DNA of 64,000 bases from an uncultured Sutterella sp. Its GTDB lineage: Bacteria > Pseudomonadota > Gammaproteobacteria > Burkholderiales > Burkholderiaceae_F. Location of the stretch: NCBI GenBank assembly GCA_900544345.1, contig UQUR01000002.1, forward strand, positions 62,001 through 126,000, given 5' to 3'. Positions 41,412 through 49,718 of the stretch are shown here, one piece after another. Under the pieces are notes generated by a model. The model was not told where the DNA came from. It saw only the letters and a program-made list of their open reading frames with translations, and made no database searches. Positions within the stretch are counted from its first letter, which is position 1; every line of letters begins with the position of its first letter. Both the position numbers and the translations under genes were made by a program.

Positions 41412-42692
41412 ATGCTGCACTTAGCCGCTTACATCCCCGAAATGATCGAAACTCGCCGACATTTTCATCACCATCCGGAAATTGCATGGACAGAGTTTCT
41501 GACAACTCAAACCATCATCAATCGCGTGAGGGACCTTGGCTTTAAGACCATTGTCGGTAAGGCTCTTTTTGATACCGAGCATGCTTTAGGCAGAGAACCC
41601 AAAGTTATTGAAGAAGCCATGCAGCGTTCTTTAAAACTCGGCATGAATCCAGCTCTTCTTAAAGAATTGGAAGGTTACACGGGATGTATGGCTATTTGGG
41701 AAACAGGTCGTGAAGGACCCGTTACTGCTCTGCGCTTTGATATTGATTGTGTCAATGTTGAAGAAAATCACGATGACACGAACGAAGCTAAGCGTGAAGG
41801 CTTTGATAGTGAATGCTCTGGCCTAATGCACGCATGTGGTCATGATGCTCATGCCGCTATGGGCTTAGCCGTTGCCCACTGGATCCACGACAATGCCGAT
41901 CAGCTAAAAGGAACAATTAAGCTTATCTTTCAACCGGCAGAAGAAGGCACCAAAGGCGCGGCGGGTATTGCTTACTCGAAAAATTTAGATGATGTGGACT
42001 ACCTGATCGGAGGCCATATCGGTGTTGCGGCTAAACTGCATGAAGTAGCTGTTATCCGTAGCGGCTTTTTAGCGACAACAAAAATGAACGTTACGTTTAC
42101 AGGAGTGGCAGCTCATGCAGGAGCAGCCGCCGAGTCCGGTCGAAATGCCTTGATGGCTGCCTGCTCTGCTGCCATGCAAATTATGGGTATCGCCCGCCAC
42201 GGTCAAGGTGACACCAGTGTCAACATTGGCACAATTTCAGCCGGCGAAGGACGCAATGTAGTTCCGGTTCACGCAAAAATGGAGATGGAAGTACGAGGCG
42301 AAAATGATGAAATTAACCGCTATATGCAGCAAACTGCTGAACGCATGATCAAAGGATCTGCTGAGAGCTACGGAGTCCAGTACAAAATTGACATCATGGG
42401 TATGGCAACCGATATACATTCCGATGACTCTCTCTCAGATATGCTCAAAGAGGAAGCCAAACAAGTGCCGACAGTCAAGAAAGTTTTTGACATCACATCA
42501 TGTACCGGAAGCGAAGATTGCTCTTTGTTGATGAAAACCGTACAAAAGCACGGTGGGAAAGCAACTTTCTTTTACTATGGCTGCAACCACCATGGACATC
42601 ATAAGAGCAACTTCGAAATTCAGGACCAGGAAAGTATGCCCGAAGGATTTGAAATCTTCATTCGTATGCTCGAACGGCTGAACGCCAAATAA
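41412..42692 (+). CDS. M20 family amidohydrolase, paralogue of the 35286 gene
   Basis: A 426-residue M20D hydrolase sharing motif order with the enzyme at 35286-36569: LMHACGHDAHAAM, LIFQPAEEGTKGA, VAAHAGAAAESGRNALMAA, RHGQGDTSVNIG and a C-terminal HHGHHKSNFEI. Metal ligands are complete. The proteins differ in the first domain loop and around the substrate pocket, so substrates may differ. N-acyl or aminobenzoyl-glutamate type amides are the best guess. AGGAG lies six bases before ATG 41412. A terminator (42704) separates it from the permease gene downstream, though readthrough is possible. Confidence 0.9.
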   Translation: MLHLAAYIPEMIETRRHFHHHPEIAWTEFLTTQTIINRVRDLGFKTIVGKALFDTEHALGREPKVIEEAMQRSLKLGMNPALLKELEGYTGCMAIWETGREGPVTALRFDIDCVNVEENHDDTNEAKREGFDSECSGLMHACGHDAHAAMGLAVAHWIHDNADQLKGTIKLIFQPAEEGTKGAAGIAYSKNLDDVDYLIGGHIGVAAKLHEVAVIRSGFLATTKMNVTFTGVAAHAGAAAESGRNALMAACSAAMQIMGIARHGQGDTSVNIGTISAGEGRNVVPVHAKMEMEVRGENDEINRYMQQTAERMIKGSAESYGVQYKIDIMGMATDIHSDDSLSDMLKEEAKQVPTVKKVFDITSCTGSEDCSLLMKTVQKHGGKATFFYYGCNHHGHHKSNFEIQDQESMPEGFEIFIRMLERLNAK

Positions 42693-42703
42693 AAAATCAC
42701 CAC

Positions 42704-42743
42704 GGGCTCGGTTACAGCTCACTGTCCCGAGCCTTTCTTTTTT
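42704..42743 (+). terminator. Terminator after the M20 gene
   Basis: GGCTCGG pairs with CCGAGCC around a 15-base loop, followed by TTTCTTTTTTC; ten bases later the permease gene begins. Confidence 0.85.
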
Positions 42744-42752
42744 CTAAATAAC

Positions 42753-44060
42753 ATGGACTTTTTAGCACGCTTTTTTAAGTTTCAAGAAAAAAACACTAAT
42801 TGGCGGCGTGAACTGATGGCTGGTCTCACTGGCTTTGTCACCGTGTGCTATGTAGTTTTGGTGATTCCTGCCATGCTTGCAGATGCAGGGATGAATCTGC
42901 ACTCTGCAACGCTCGCCGTGATCTGGTCAAGTGCTTTTGCCTGTATTCTGATGGGACTAGTTGCTAATTTTCCTGTTATCGTTGCGCCGGGACTAGGTAT
43001 CTGTGCTTTTTTCTCATATTACGTTTGCGGCCCGATGGGATTGAGCTGGCAGACAGGCTTGGCAGCTGTTTTTATCTCCGGTGTCATTTTCTTTCTTTTA
43101 ACCGTCACAAAAATTCGTCAGCTTATCATTGATGCCGTTCCTAGCGACATTAAGCACGCTATTGTCGTTGGTTTAGGATGCTTTATCTCATTTATCGGAT
43201 TGAAAAATGCAAAACTCATTGTGGCCGATCCCTCAACTTTCGGGGCTCTAGGCAATCTTCACCATGCTGAACCATTACTAGCGGCTCTTGGTGTCATTTT
43301 AATCAGTGCATTAATGGTACGAGGAATTAAAGGTGCCATGATTATTGGCATCGTTATCGTAACTATTTTAGGTTTAGTTTTAGGCGTCTCACCTTTGCCT
43401 GAGGTGTCGGCCTCAAATATACCTTCACTTATTCCTAAAGAAACCTTTTTAGAACTCGATTTTGCTTCTGTCTTTGCTTACGGTATCGTCACTATCGTTT
43501 TCACACTCACTATGGTAGATCTTTTCGACAATATGGGCACGTTAATCGGGTTGTCGATCAGAGCCAATATGCTTGATCCAAAAACAGGTCACCTAGATGG
43601 TTTGGAAAAAGCTCTCTTTTCTGATTCTATTGCGACAATGGCCTCCGGCGTTATCGGTTCGCCCACCTGCACAAGCTATATTGAAAGTGCCACTGCCATT
43701 GCCGAGGGAGGTAGAACCGGTGTTGTCCCAATAGTGAGCGGCGTGCTTTTCTTGCTTTGTTTATTTGCCCTGCCTTTAGTCTCAATTGTTCCGGCTTATG
43801 CTACCGCCTCCGCTCTTATCGTTGTCGGAGGCCTGATGATGCAATCAGTCGTGCATATTAATTTCAAGGATTTTTCAAGCGGCCTGCCCGCTTTTCTGAC
43901 CATTATCACTATGCCCCTAACCTTTAACGTTGCAACAGGCTTCGGGCTGGGATTTATCAGCTACACCATTTTGAAGTTACTTACCAAACGAGCAAATGAA
44001 CTTAATATCGTAACAATTATTGTGGCGTTAGCTTTTGGCATCAACTTTATGATGCGTTAA
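42753..44060 (+). CDS. NCS2/AzgA-type nucleobase permease
   Basis: A 435-residue permease with about 12-14 hydrophobic segments. AzgA-branch features are WRRELMAGLTGFVTVCYVV, the first substrate-site region FPVIVAPGLGICAFFSYYV, VDLFDNMGTLIGLS and SPTCTSYIESATAIAEGGRTG. This branch imports guanine, hypoxanthine or adenine with protons. The relative to the M20 gene upstream is positional only. The start at 42753 has no good ribosome site. A bidirectional terminator follows before gapA. Confidence 0.92.
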   Translation: MDFLARFFKFQEKNTNWRRELMAGLTGFVTVCYVVLVIPAMLADAGMNLHSATLAVIWSSAFACILMGLVANFPVIVAPGLGICAFFSYYVCGPMGLSWQTGLAAVFISGVIFFLLTVTKIRQLIIDAVPSDIKHAIVVGLGCFISFIGLKNAKLIVADPSTFGALGNLHHAEPLLAALGVILISALMVRGIKGAMIIGIVIVTILGLVLGVSPLPEVSASNIPSLIPKETFLELDFASVFAYGIVTIVFTLTMVDLFDNMGTLIGLSIRANMLDPKTGHLDGLEKALFSDSIATMASGVIGSPTCTSYIESATAIAEGGRTGVVPIVSGVLFLLCLFALPLVSIVPAYATASALIVVGGLMMQSVVHINFKDFSSGLPAFLTIITMPLTFNVATGFGLGFISYTILKLLTKRANELNIVTIIVALAFGINFMMR

Positions 44061-44078
44061 TTCGTAAGGACAAAAAAA

Positions 44079-44110
44079 GGAGCGTACCGTTTTTCGACGC
44101 TCCCTTTTCT
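44079..44110. terminator. Bidirectional terminator between permease and gapA
   Basis: GGAGCGT pairs with ACGCTCC around ACCGTTTTTCG, with A7 upstream and CTTTTC downstream, serving both converging genes. Confidence 0.85.
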
Positions 44111-44124
44111 TATGGCAATTTGGA

Positions 44125-45153
44125 TTATTGGGCAGCCATCATTGCGCAAGCAGTATCGAGCATGCGGCAAGAGAAGCCCCATTCATTGTCATACCATGCC
44201 GTCACCTTCACTAAGCGAGTGCCGGAGACTTTCGTGAGCGTTGCATCAAAGATGGAGGAGTGAGCATCGTGGTTAAAGTCGATAGAAACGAGCGGCTCTT
44301 CGTTATAGCCCAAGATGCCTTGATTTTCAGGCAATTCAGAGGCTGCCTTCATCACGGCATTGACTTCTTCAACGGTCACATCGCGCTTGGCTTCAAACGT
44401 CAAGTCAACGAAGGAGACATTGATGGTCGGCACGCGAACAGCAAATCCGTCAAGCTTGCCGTTTAAATCAGGCAAAACCAAACCGACAGCAGCAGCGGCA
44501 CCCGTCTTTGTCGGGATCATAGAGTGCGTGGCAGAACGTGCACGACGCAAATCCTTGTGATAAACGTCCGTGAGCACTTGATCGTTGGTGTAGGCATGAA
44601 TCGTCGTCATCAAGCCGCGTTCCACACCGATAGCCTTATGAAGAGCGTTGACAACCGGAGCCAGGCAGTTTGTCGTGCAGGAAGCATTGGAAACAACCGT
44701 CATCTCCTTCGTCAAAACGTCTTGGTTGACACCGTAAACCACCGTAGCATCCACGCCTTTGCCCGGAGCGGAAATCAACACCTTCTTGGCGCCGCCTTCC
44801 AAGTGAGCCAGGCACTTTTCCTTCGTACGGAATGCGCCCGTGCATTCGAGCACCACGTCAACACCGAGTTCCTTCCAAGGCAGATTGCGGGGATCACGAT
44901 CGCAGAACACGCGCATACGGTCGCCATCAACAATCAGATACTTTTCGGTATCGGAAACTTCTTCAATCTGAACATCATGGTTGAAGTGTCCGTGAACCGT
45001 ATCATGACGCAACAAATGAGCATTGGTCTTAAGGTCACCCATGGCGTTAATGGCCACGATCTCAACATCGTGCTTTTTGCCCAATTCGTAGTGGGCGCGC
45101 AACACATTGCGACCGATACGGCCAAAACCCGTAATGGCAACTTTAATGGTCAT
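44125..45153 (-). CDS. gapA: Glyceraldehyde-3-phosphate dehydrogenase, type I
   Basis: A 342-residue GAPDH that interconverts glyceraldehyde-3-phosphate and 1,3-bisphosphoglycerate. The catalytic cysteine is in SNASCTTNCLAP, the dinucleotide fold starts ITGFGRIGRNVLRA, and HSMIPTKTGAAAAVGLVLP and WYDNEWGFSCRM are typical. At the end of the second strand, where NAD enzymes have Asp, it reads IVAINAMGD (Ala37), so cofactor choice may be relaxed toward NADP. It follows tkt by 22 bases on the same strand, a Calvin/pentose-phosphate style pairing seen in betaproteobacteria. Confidence 0.96.
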   Translation of the reverse strand: MTIKVAITGFGRIGRNVLRAHYELGKKHDVEIVAINAMGDLKTNAHLLRHDTVHGHFNHDVQIEEVSDTEKYLIVDGDRMRVFCDRDPRNLPWKELGVDVVLECTGAFRTKEKCLAHLEGGAKKVLISAPGKGVDATVVYGVNQDVLTKEMTVVSNASCTTNCLAPVVNALHKAIGVERGLMTTIHAYTNDQVLTDVYHKDLRRARSATHSMIPTKTGAAAAVGLVLPDLNGKLDGFAVRVPTINVSFVDLTFEAKRDVTVEEVNAVMKAASELPENQGILGYNEEPLVSIDFNHDAHSSIFDATLTKVSGTRLVKVTAWYDNEWGFSCRMLDTACAMMAAQ

Positions 45154-45175
45154 TTTTCAAATACCTCTCAAGTAA

Positions 45176-47200
45176 TTAATGATTAATCGCTTTCTTAGCG
45201 GCTTCAACGACGCGATCCACGGTAAAGCCGAATTTTTCCCAAAGAACGCCGGCCGGAGCAGACTCGCCAAACGTGTCAATGCCGACCACTTCACCGTTCT
45301 TAACGTACTTGTACCATAAGCCCGTGACAGAAGCTTCGATGGCAACCTTGGGAGCATCGGTCAAAATGGCACGCTGTTCTTCACAAGACAGTTTATCGAA
45401 AAGTTCTGTGCAAGGCATAGAAACAACACGTGTACCGATTCCCATTTCTTCAAGCGCCTCGCGAGCCTTAACGGCAAGAGGCACCTCAGAGCCCGTTGCA
45501 ATCAAAACGCAGTCAACGCTGCCGGCTCCCTTGCCAGACTCCTTCATCACGTAAGCGCCGGCGTGCAGAGCTTTCTTTGCATCACACACGACTTCTTCTG
45601 CGTCACGGGCAATAAATTCAATGTTTTGACGAGAGCCGATAATGATTGAAGGCGTATGGCGCGATTCAACGGCACTTTGCCAGGCCACCAGCGCTTCCAC
45701 CGTATCACAGGGGCGCCACACATTTAAGTTCGGAATCAAACGCAAGCTCGGGATGTGCTCGACAGACTGATGTGTCGGTCCGTCTTCACCCAAGCCGATT
45801 GAATCGTGCGTGAAGACAAAGATGGAGCGCTGTTTCATGAGCGCAGCCATACGAATGGCGTTACGGGAATAATCCGAGAAAGTGAGGAACGTTGCACTAA
45901 AGGGAATAAAGCCGCCATACAAAGCGATACCGTTTTGAATGGCAGACATACCGAATTCACGGACACCGTAATTGATGTGACGACCCAAATATGTGTTGGG
46001 ACGCATTGCTTCGACACCGGTCCAATTCGTGAGGTTAGAACCCGTGAGATCAGCCGAGCCTCCTAAAAGACCGGGCAAATGCGGTGCAAAAGCATTGAGC
46101 GCTTTTTGGCTGGCTTTACGTGTTGCTACTGTTTCCTGAGCTTGGGCCGCAGCGTCAATGGCTTTTTGCATCACTTCTTCAAAATCTTGCGGCAAATCAC
46201 CCTTCAGACGGCGAAGAAGTTCACGACTTAAGTCCGGATAGGCTTCAGCATACCGGGCAAACATGGCTTCGTATTCGCTTTGAAGTTTTTGACCGGCCTC
46301 TCTGGCATTCATGGCGTCGTAGATTTCCTGCGGAATCACAAAGGGATCCCACTTCCAGCCCAAAGCCTCACGGGTGAGCTTAAGCTCTTCTTCACCCAAA
46401 GCCTCACCGTGCACTTTGCTGGTTCCCTGACGGTTGGGAGAGCCTTTACCGATCACCGTACGGGCAATGATCAAAGTCGGCTTATCCTGACTTTCCTTAG
46501 CTTCGGCAATCGCACGGTCCATCGCGTCAATGTCATGGCCGTCGACCGGTCCGATAACATTCCAACCGTAAGATTCAAAACGTTCACGGGTATTGTCAGA
46601 GAACCAATTGATGACTTTGCCGTCAATGGAAATGCCGTTGTCATCATAAATGACGATAAGCTTATTGAGTTTCCAGGTACCGGCCAGAGAGCAGACTTCG
46701 TGGCTGATGCCTTCCATGAGGCAGCCGTCACCCAAGAAGCAATAGGTGTAGTTGTCAATCACGTCAAAGCCCGGGCGATTAAATTCAGCCGCAAGCATTC
46801 TCTCAGCCAAAGCCATGCCGACAGCGTTGCCGATGCCCTGACCCAAAGGACCGGTCGTCGTTTCAACGCCGGGCGTCACATCCACTTCAGGGTGACCCGG
46901 CGTTTTGCTGTGCCATTGACGGAAAGCCTTCAAATCCTCGATCGAAAGATCGTAGCCCGTCAGATGCAAAAGAGCATACTGAAGCATTGAGCCGTGACCG
47001 TTACTCAAAATAAAACGGTCCCGACCGATCCACTTCGGATCGCAAGGGTTGTGGCGCAAGTGCTTTGTCCAAAGGGCAACAGCAATATCGGCCATTCCCA
47101 TGGGCATACCCGGGTGACCGGATTTGGCCTTTTGAACAGCATCCATTGCCAAAGCACGAATGGCATTAGCCATCAACTGAGGAGTGACGCAAGAAGTCAT
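45176..47200 (-). CDS. tkt: Transketolase
   Basis: A 674-residue thiamine-diphosphate enzyme that moves two-carbon ketol units in the pentose phosphate pathway. Landmarks are KSGHPGMPMGMADIA, LSNGHGSMLQYALLHLTGYD, ThDP-binding GDGCLMEGISHEV, GHDIDAMDRAI, and the pyrimidine domain THDSIGLGEDGPTHQSVEH. ATG 47200 starts at MTSCVTPQLM; a TTG at 47212 would add four residues. Length and motifs are complete. gapA follows. The region upstream on the minus strand was shortened by an IS element inserted 286 bases away. Confidence 0.96.
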   Translation of the reverse strand: MTSCVTPQLMANAIRALAMDAVQKAKSGHPGMPMGMADIAVALWTKHLRHNPCDPKWIGRDRFILSNGHGSMLQYALLHLTGYDLSIEDLKAFRQWHSKTPGHPEVDVTPGVETTTGPLGQGIGNAVGMALAERMLAAEFNRPGFDVIDNYTYCFLGDGCLMEGISHEVCSLAGTWKLNKLIVIYDDNGISIDGKVINWFSDNTRERFESYGWNVIGPVDGHDIDAMDRAIAEAKESQDKPTLIIARTVIGKGSPNRQGTSKVHGEALGEEELKLTREALGWKWDPFVIPQEIYDAMNAREAGQKLQSEYEAMFARYAEAYPDLSRELLRRLKGDLPQDFEEVMQKAIDAAAQAQETVATRKASQKALNAFAPHLPGLLGGSADLTGSNLTNWTGVEAMRPNTYLGRHINYGVREFGMSAIQNGIALYGGFIPFSATFLTFSDYSRNAIRMAALMKQRSIFVFTHDSIGLGEDGPTHQSVEHIPSLRLIPNLNVWRPCDTVEALVAWQSAVESRHTPSIIIGSRQNIEFIARDAEEVVCDAKKALHAGAYVMKESGKGAGSVDCVLIATGSEVPLAVKAREALEEMGIGTRVVSMPCTELFDKLSCEEQRAILTDAPKVAIEASVTGLWYKYVKNGEVVGIDTFGESAPAGVLWEKFGFTVDRVVEAAKKAINH

Positions 47201-47485
47201 TTTTCTAACCAAAAATAAAAGGACAAAAATACTTAATAGACAAAGAAAACTTTGTCCGGCTCAAACAATTAGATTGTACTGTAATTAGCCGATGAGTCGA
47301 CGTTTTTTCTAATCTTTTTTTCCACTTTAGTACCTGATCCAAACGCTTTTTTTGGTATTCGGCCAATAAGGAAAAATCCCTAGGTGTTTTCGTGGAGCTT
47401 CTAAGTAGTTTGGCGTAGTATCTTTGTCGGCCGATTTTGCTCGACCGATCGGCAGAACCGATCTGAACATTATGAGGAGTTTTAC
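47201..47485. other. Upstream region of tkt and left flank of the IS
   Basis: Holds the tkt promoter region on the minus strand (TACAAT-like hexamer near 47273). On the plus strand a frame without stop runs from 47405 to the IS at 47485 (ending ...SEHYEEFY) and is in register with the frame beyond the IS, but it has no ATG, GTG or TTG. A 101-residue open frame on the minus strand here shows no protein-like features. Confidence 0.5.
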
Positions 47486-47501
47486 CACAAGTTCCGTAAA
47501 G

Positions 47502-47520
47502 CCTCGGCATTAATGCGGGG
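47502..47520. repeat. Left-end subterminal hairpin of the IS
   Basis: CCTCGGCAT pairs with ATGCGGGG with one bulged G. The counterpart at the right end is 49265-49284. A second hairpin, GCCGAT-TTTA-ATCGGC (47532-47547), overlaps the tnpA stop. Confidence 0.7.
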
Positions 47521-47546
47521 ATATAAGGATCGCCGATTTTAATCGG

Positions 47547-47958
47547 CTATTGAGGCATATTCTGCTGCTCAATATACTGCTTAATGATCGATAGCGGTGC
47601 ACCTCCACAGCTGGCTGCAAAGTACGATGGTGACCACAGTGCTCCTTTCCATAGTTGTTTTTGAATACTCTCATGGCCCATGCGTCGAATCATTCGACTG
47701 GATACTCCCTTGAGACTGTTAACCAGTTTCGCTACAGAGACTTTTGGCGGATACCTCACCAATAAATGCACGTGATCATTTTCTCCATCAAACTCTACCA
47801 GCTCACTTTCAAAATCCTGACACACTGAATCAAAGGTATCCCTTATCCGCAAGGATTTCTTTCGTAAAGACTTTCCGTCTGTATTTTGTCACGAAGACCA
47901 AGTGCACATGCATCTGAAATACACAGTGCCTGCCATGCCGAATTTCAGATTCACTCAT
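47547..47958 (-). pseudogene. tnpA: IS200/IS605 TnpA (Y1 transposase), frameshifted
   Basis: REP-like HUH transposase in two frames. The first part starts at ATG 47958 (GGAG upstream) with MSESEIRHGRHCVFQMHVHL and FVTKYRRKVFTKEIL. Near 47845-47853 the frame is lost; the remainder, DSVCQDFESELVEF, DHVHLLV (HUH) and KQYIEQQ (catalytic Tyr), continues in another frame to 47547. Compared with relatives, two bases appear to be missing (or one is extra) after KEIL. Without ribosomal frameshifting no active transposase would be made, so the copy probably cannot move by itself. Confidence 0.87.
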
Positions 47959-47997
47959 CTTGAATTCTCCCATATAGACCAAGTACAATTCTATCTC

Positions 47998-49251
47998 ATG
48001 TTGTTTCGCCAAGGTTTTCTCTTTAAGCTTAAACCCAACGGCCGTCAGGCACAATTAATGTCTCGCTTTGCCGGCTGTTGCCGCTTTGTTTATAACAAGG
48101 GCTTAAGCTGGGCAAAAGAACAGTACGAAAAGAAAACCGGTCAACATCCCTCCTACAAAAATCTTTCTGCTTTATTGCCTGATTGGAAAAAAGATCCTGA
48201 AACGCTTTGGTTGTCTGAGTGCTACTCACAGTGCCTTCAGCAATCCATGAAGGATCTTTCCCGAGCGTATGCCAATTTCTTTTCGGGTCGAGCTGCATTT
48301 CCCGTATTTCACAGAAAGTTTGGATCATCAGACGGATTCCGTTATCCGCAGGGATTTAAAATCGATGAAACAGGTAAACAAATCTATTTGCCCGGTATCG
48401 GTTTTGTGAAGTACAGACGAAGCCGCTATATCGAAGGGAAAGCGAAAAATATCACCGTCATTCGAAAAGCTGACGGTTGGTATGTCTCGGTTCAAACAGA
48501 ATATGAAAAAGACATCCCTAAGCATGACGGTGATGAAGAAGGGATGGATATGGGAGTGGGGTGGTTTTGCACGCTCTCGGACGGAACACAGATTGCTCCG
48601 TGCAATGCGTTAAAAAAGCACTTAAAGAAATTGGCGCAATTGCAAAGGGCATTATCGAGAAAGGAGAAATTCAGCAGTAATTGGAAAAAAGCCCAAAGGA
48701 AGATCGCAAAGCTGCATCAGCGAATCGGCAATATTCGTCAGGACTTTATTAATAAAGTGGCGTTAGATTTGAGCAAAAAACACGCCGTGATCTACCGAGA
48801 AGACTTGAGAATAAAGAATATGACGGCCAGTGCTGCCGGAACGATAGAAGAACCGGGGCAGAATGTTGCGCAGAAAAGTGGCTTAAACCGAGCGATATTG
48901 GATCAAGGCTGGGGAAAGTTTTTCCAACGACTGCAGTGGAAGTGTGAACAAAGGGGCGGAATTGTCATTAAGGTGGCACCTCAATACACTTCCCGGACTT
49001 GTCCGATATGTGGGCATGAGTCAAAAGAGAACCGAAAGAGCCAAGCAAGTTTTAAGTGTGTGGCTTGCGGTTATCAGGGCAATGCCGACATAGTGGGGGC
49101 AAGAAATATAAAGGTGCGCGGGCAGCGCATGTCGGCCTGTGGGGAGCTCGGCGAGGTAGGCCGAACTCAAGTGAATCGGCGGATGGAGTCAATCCATTGC
49201 GCGGGTCAGCAGCAGGAACCCATCGAAGTGATCATCGGCGAGAGCCGATGA
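47998..49251 (+). CDS. tnpB: TnpB RNA-guided nuclease of IS605
   Basis: A 417-residue TnpB, the RNA-guided DNA endonuclease related to Cas12 that helps the element persist. It starts MLFRQGFLFKLKPNG (ATG 47998); a frame to 47902 would overlap tnpA. The RuvC residues look complete: Asp in GMDMGVGWFC, Glu in YREDLRIKNM, and Asp in GNADIVGARNI. The zinc ribbon CPICGHES...CVACGYQG is present, as is the N-terminal helix-turn-helix region. The gene is full length, unlike tnpA. Its guide RNA would be read from its 3' end through the right end of the IS, with the guide coming from the flanking gene at 49295. Confidence 0.92.
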   Translation: MLFRQGFLFKLKPNGRQAQLMSRFAGCCRFVYNKGLSWAKEQYEKKTGQHPSYKNLSALLPDWKKDPETLWLSECYSQCLQQSMKDLSRAYANFFSGRAAFPVFHRKFGSSDGFRYPQGFKIDETGKQIYLPGIGFVKYRRSRYIEGKAKNITVIRKADGWYVSVQTEYEKDIPKHDGDEEGMDMGVGWFCTLSDGTQIAPCNALKKHLKKLAQLQRALSRKEKFSSNWKKAQRKIAKLHQRIGNIRQDFINKVALDLSKKHAVIYREDLRIKNMTASAAGTIEEPGQNVAQKSGLNRAILDQGWGKFFQRLQWKCEQRGGIVIKVAPQYTSRTCPICGHESKENRKSQASFKCVACGYQGNADIVGARNIKVRGQRMSACGELGEVGRTQVNRRMESIHCAGQQQEPIEVIIGESR

Positions 49252-49294
49252 CACAGTAGGGAATCCTCGCCGTTCACGGCGGGGAGGATGTCAA
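49150..49294 (+). ncRNA. Candidate omega RNA at the right end of the IS
   Basis: In this family the guide RNA scaffold overlaps the 3' end of tnpB and ends at the right-end hairpin, here 49265-49284, with the guide starting right after TCAA (49294). The left boundary is not visible and is set only approximately. The flanking 16-20 bases from 49295 would be the guide. Confidence 0.4.
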
Positions 49295-49600
49295 TGGAAG
49301 TATCGTAAGCTTCAAACGTTGGTGATGACCGACTTCGTGAAGTTGGCTCCGATCGTTGAAAAGGCCTACCATGAATTTGAAGCCCAAACGGCTCAAAAGC
49401 AAAAGGCTTTCGAAGATCAATACTTGAAGACCTACAAGAAAGATGCCAAGAAGGCTGACAAGATGCTCTATGAATTTAACCTGAGCGTCATGGCCAGCGC
49501 CGAAAAATTGGCTGAAGATTTGACGAACCAAATCTTCACGATCCGTACGGCTGACATCCAAAAGGCTAACTTCTTTGCTAACTGCAGCAAGAAAGACTAA
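49295..49600 (+). pseudogene. 3' part of a gene interrupted by the IS
   Basis: From the first base after the IS the frame reads WKYRKLQTLVMTDFVKLAP and continues 101 codons to a stop at 49600, ending in KANFFANCSKKD. The protein is helical and lysine/alanine-rich, with no recognised domain. No promoter or ribosome site precedes the in-frame ATG at 49325, and the frame is open into the IS, so the 5' part is missing. Removing the IS joins the codons TTT TAC (47480-47485) to TGG AAG in the same frame, giving EHYEEFYWKYRKL. The left part lacks a start codon, so the original start is unclear. Confidence 0.6.
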
Positions 49601-49630
49601 TCAAGACTTAGTTTTTCATTGAGTAAGCCC

Positions 49631-49664
49631 GACCGCCTGCAAAGAACAGCAGGCAGTCTTTTTT
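49631..49664 (+). terminator. Terminator after the interrupted gene
   Basis: GAC-c-GCCTGC pairs with GCAGGC-a-GTC around AAAGAACA, followed by six T bases. Confidence 0.85.
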
Positions 49665-49718
49665 AGCAAGAAAAAGTCCTTTAAAATCAAACGAAATATT
49701 TTCTGCTTCACTGACAAA

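Larger units (their letters stand above)
47486..49294 (+). mobile_element. IS200/IS605-family (IS608-like) element
   Basis: About 1.8 kb with divergent tnpA (minus, frameshifted) and tnpB (plus, intact). The left end follows the tetranucleotide TTAC (47482-47485) and has a hairpin CCTCGGCAT-TA-ATGCGGGG 16 bases inside. The right end has the matching hairpin CCTCGCCG-TTCA-CGGCGGGG and finishes GGATGTCAA. TTAC to the left and TCAA at the right end are the cleavage sites known from IS608. No terminal inverted repeats or target duplication, as expected for Y1 (HUH) single-strand transposition. Confidence 0.9.

Noticed and set aside
47205..47510. A 101-residue open frame on the minus strand between tkt and tnpA
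   Set aside because: It spans the left end of the IS and the tkt promoter, has poor composition and no ribosome site; treated as chance.
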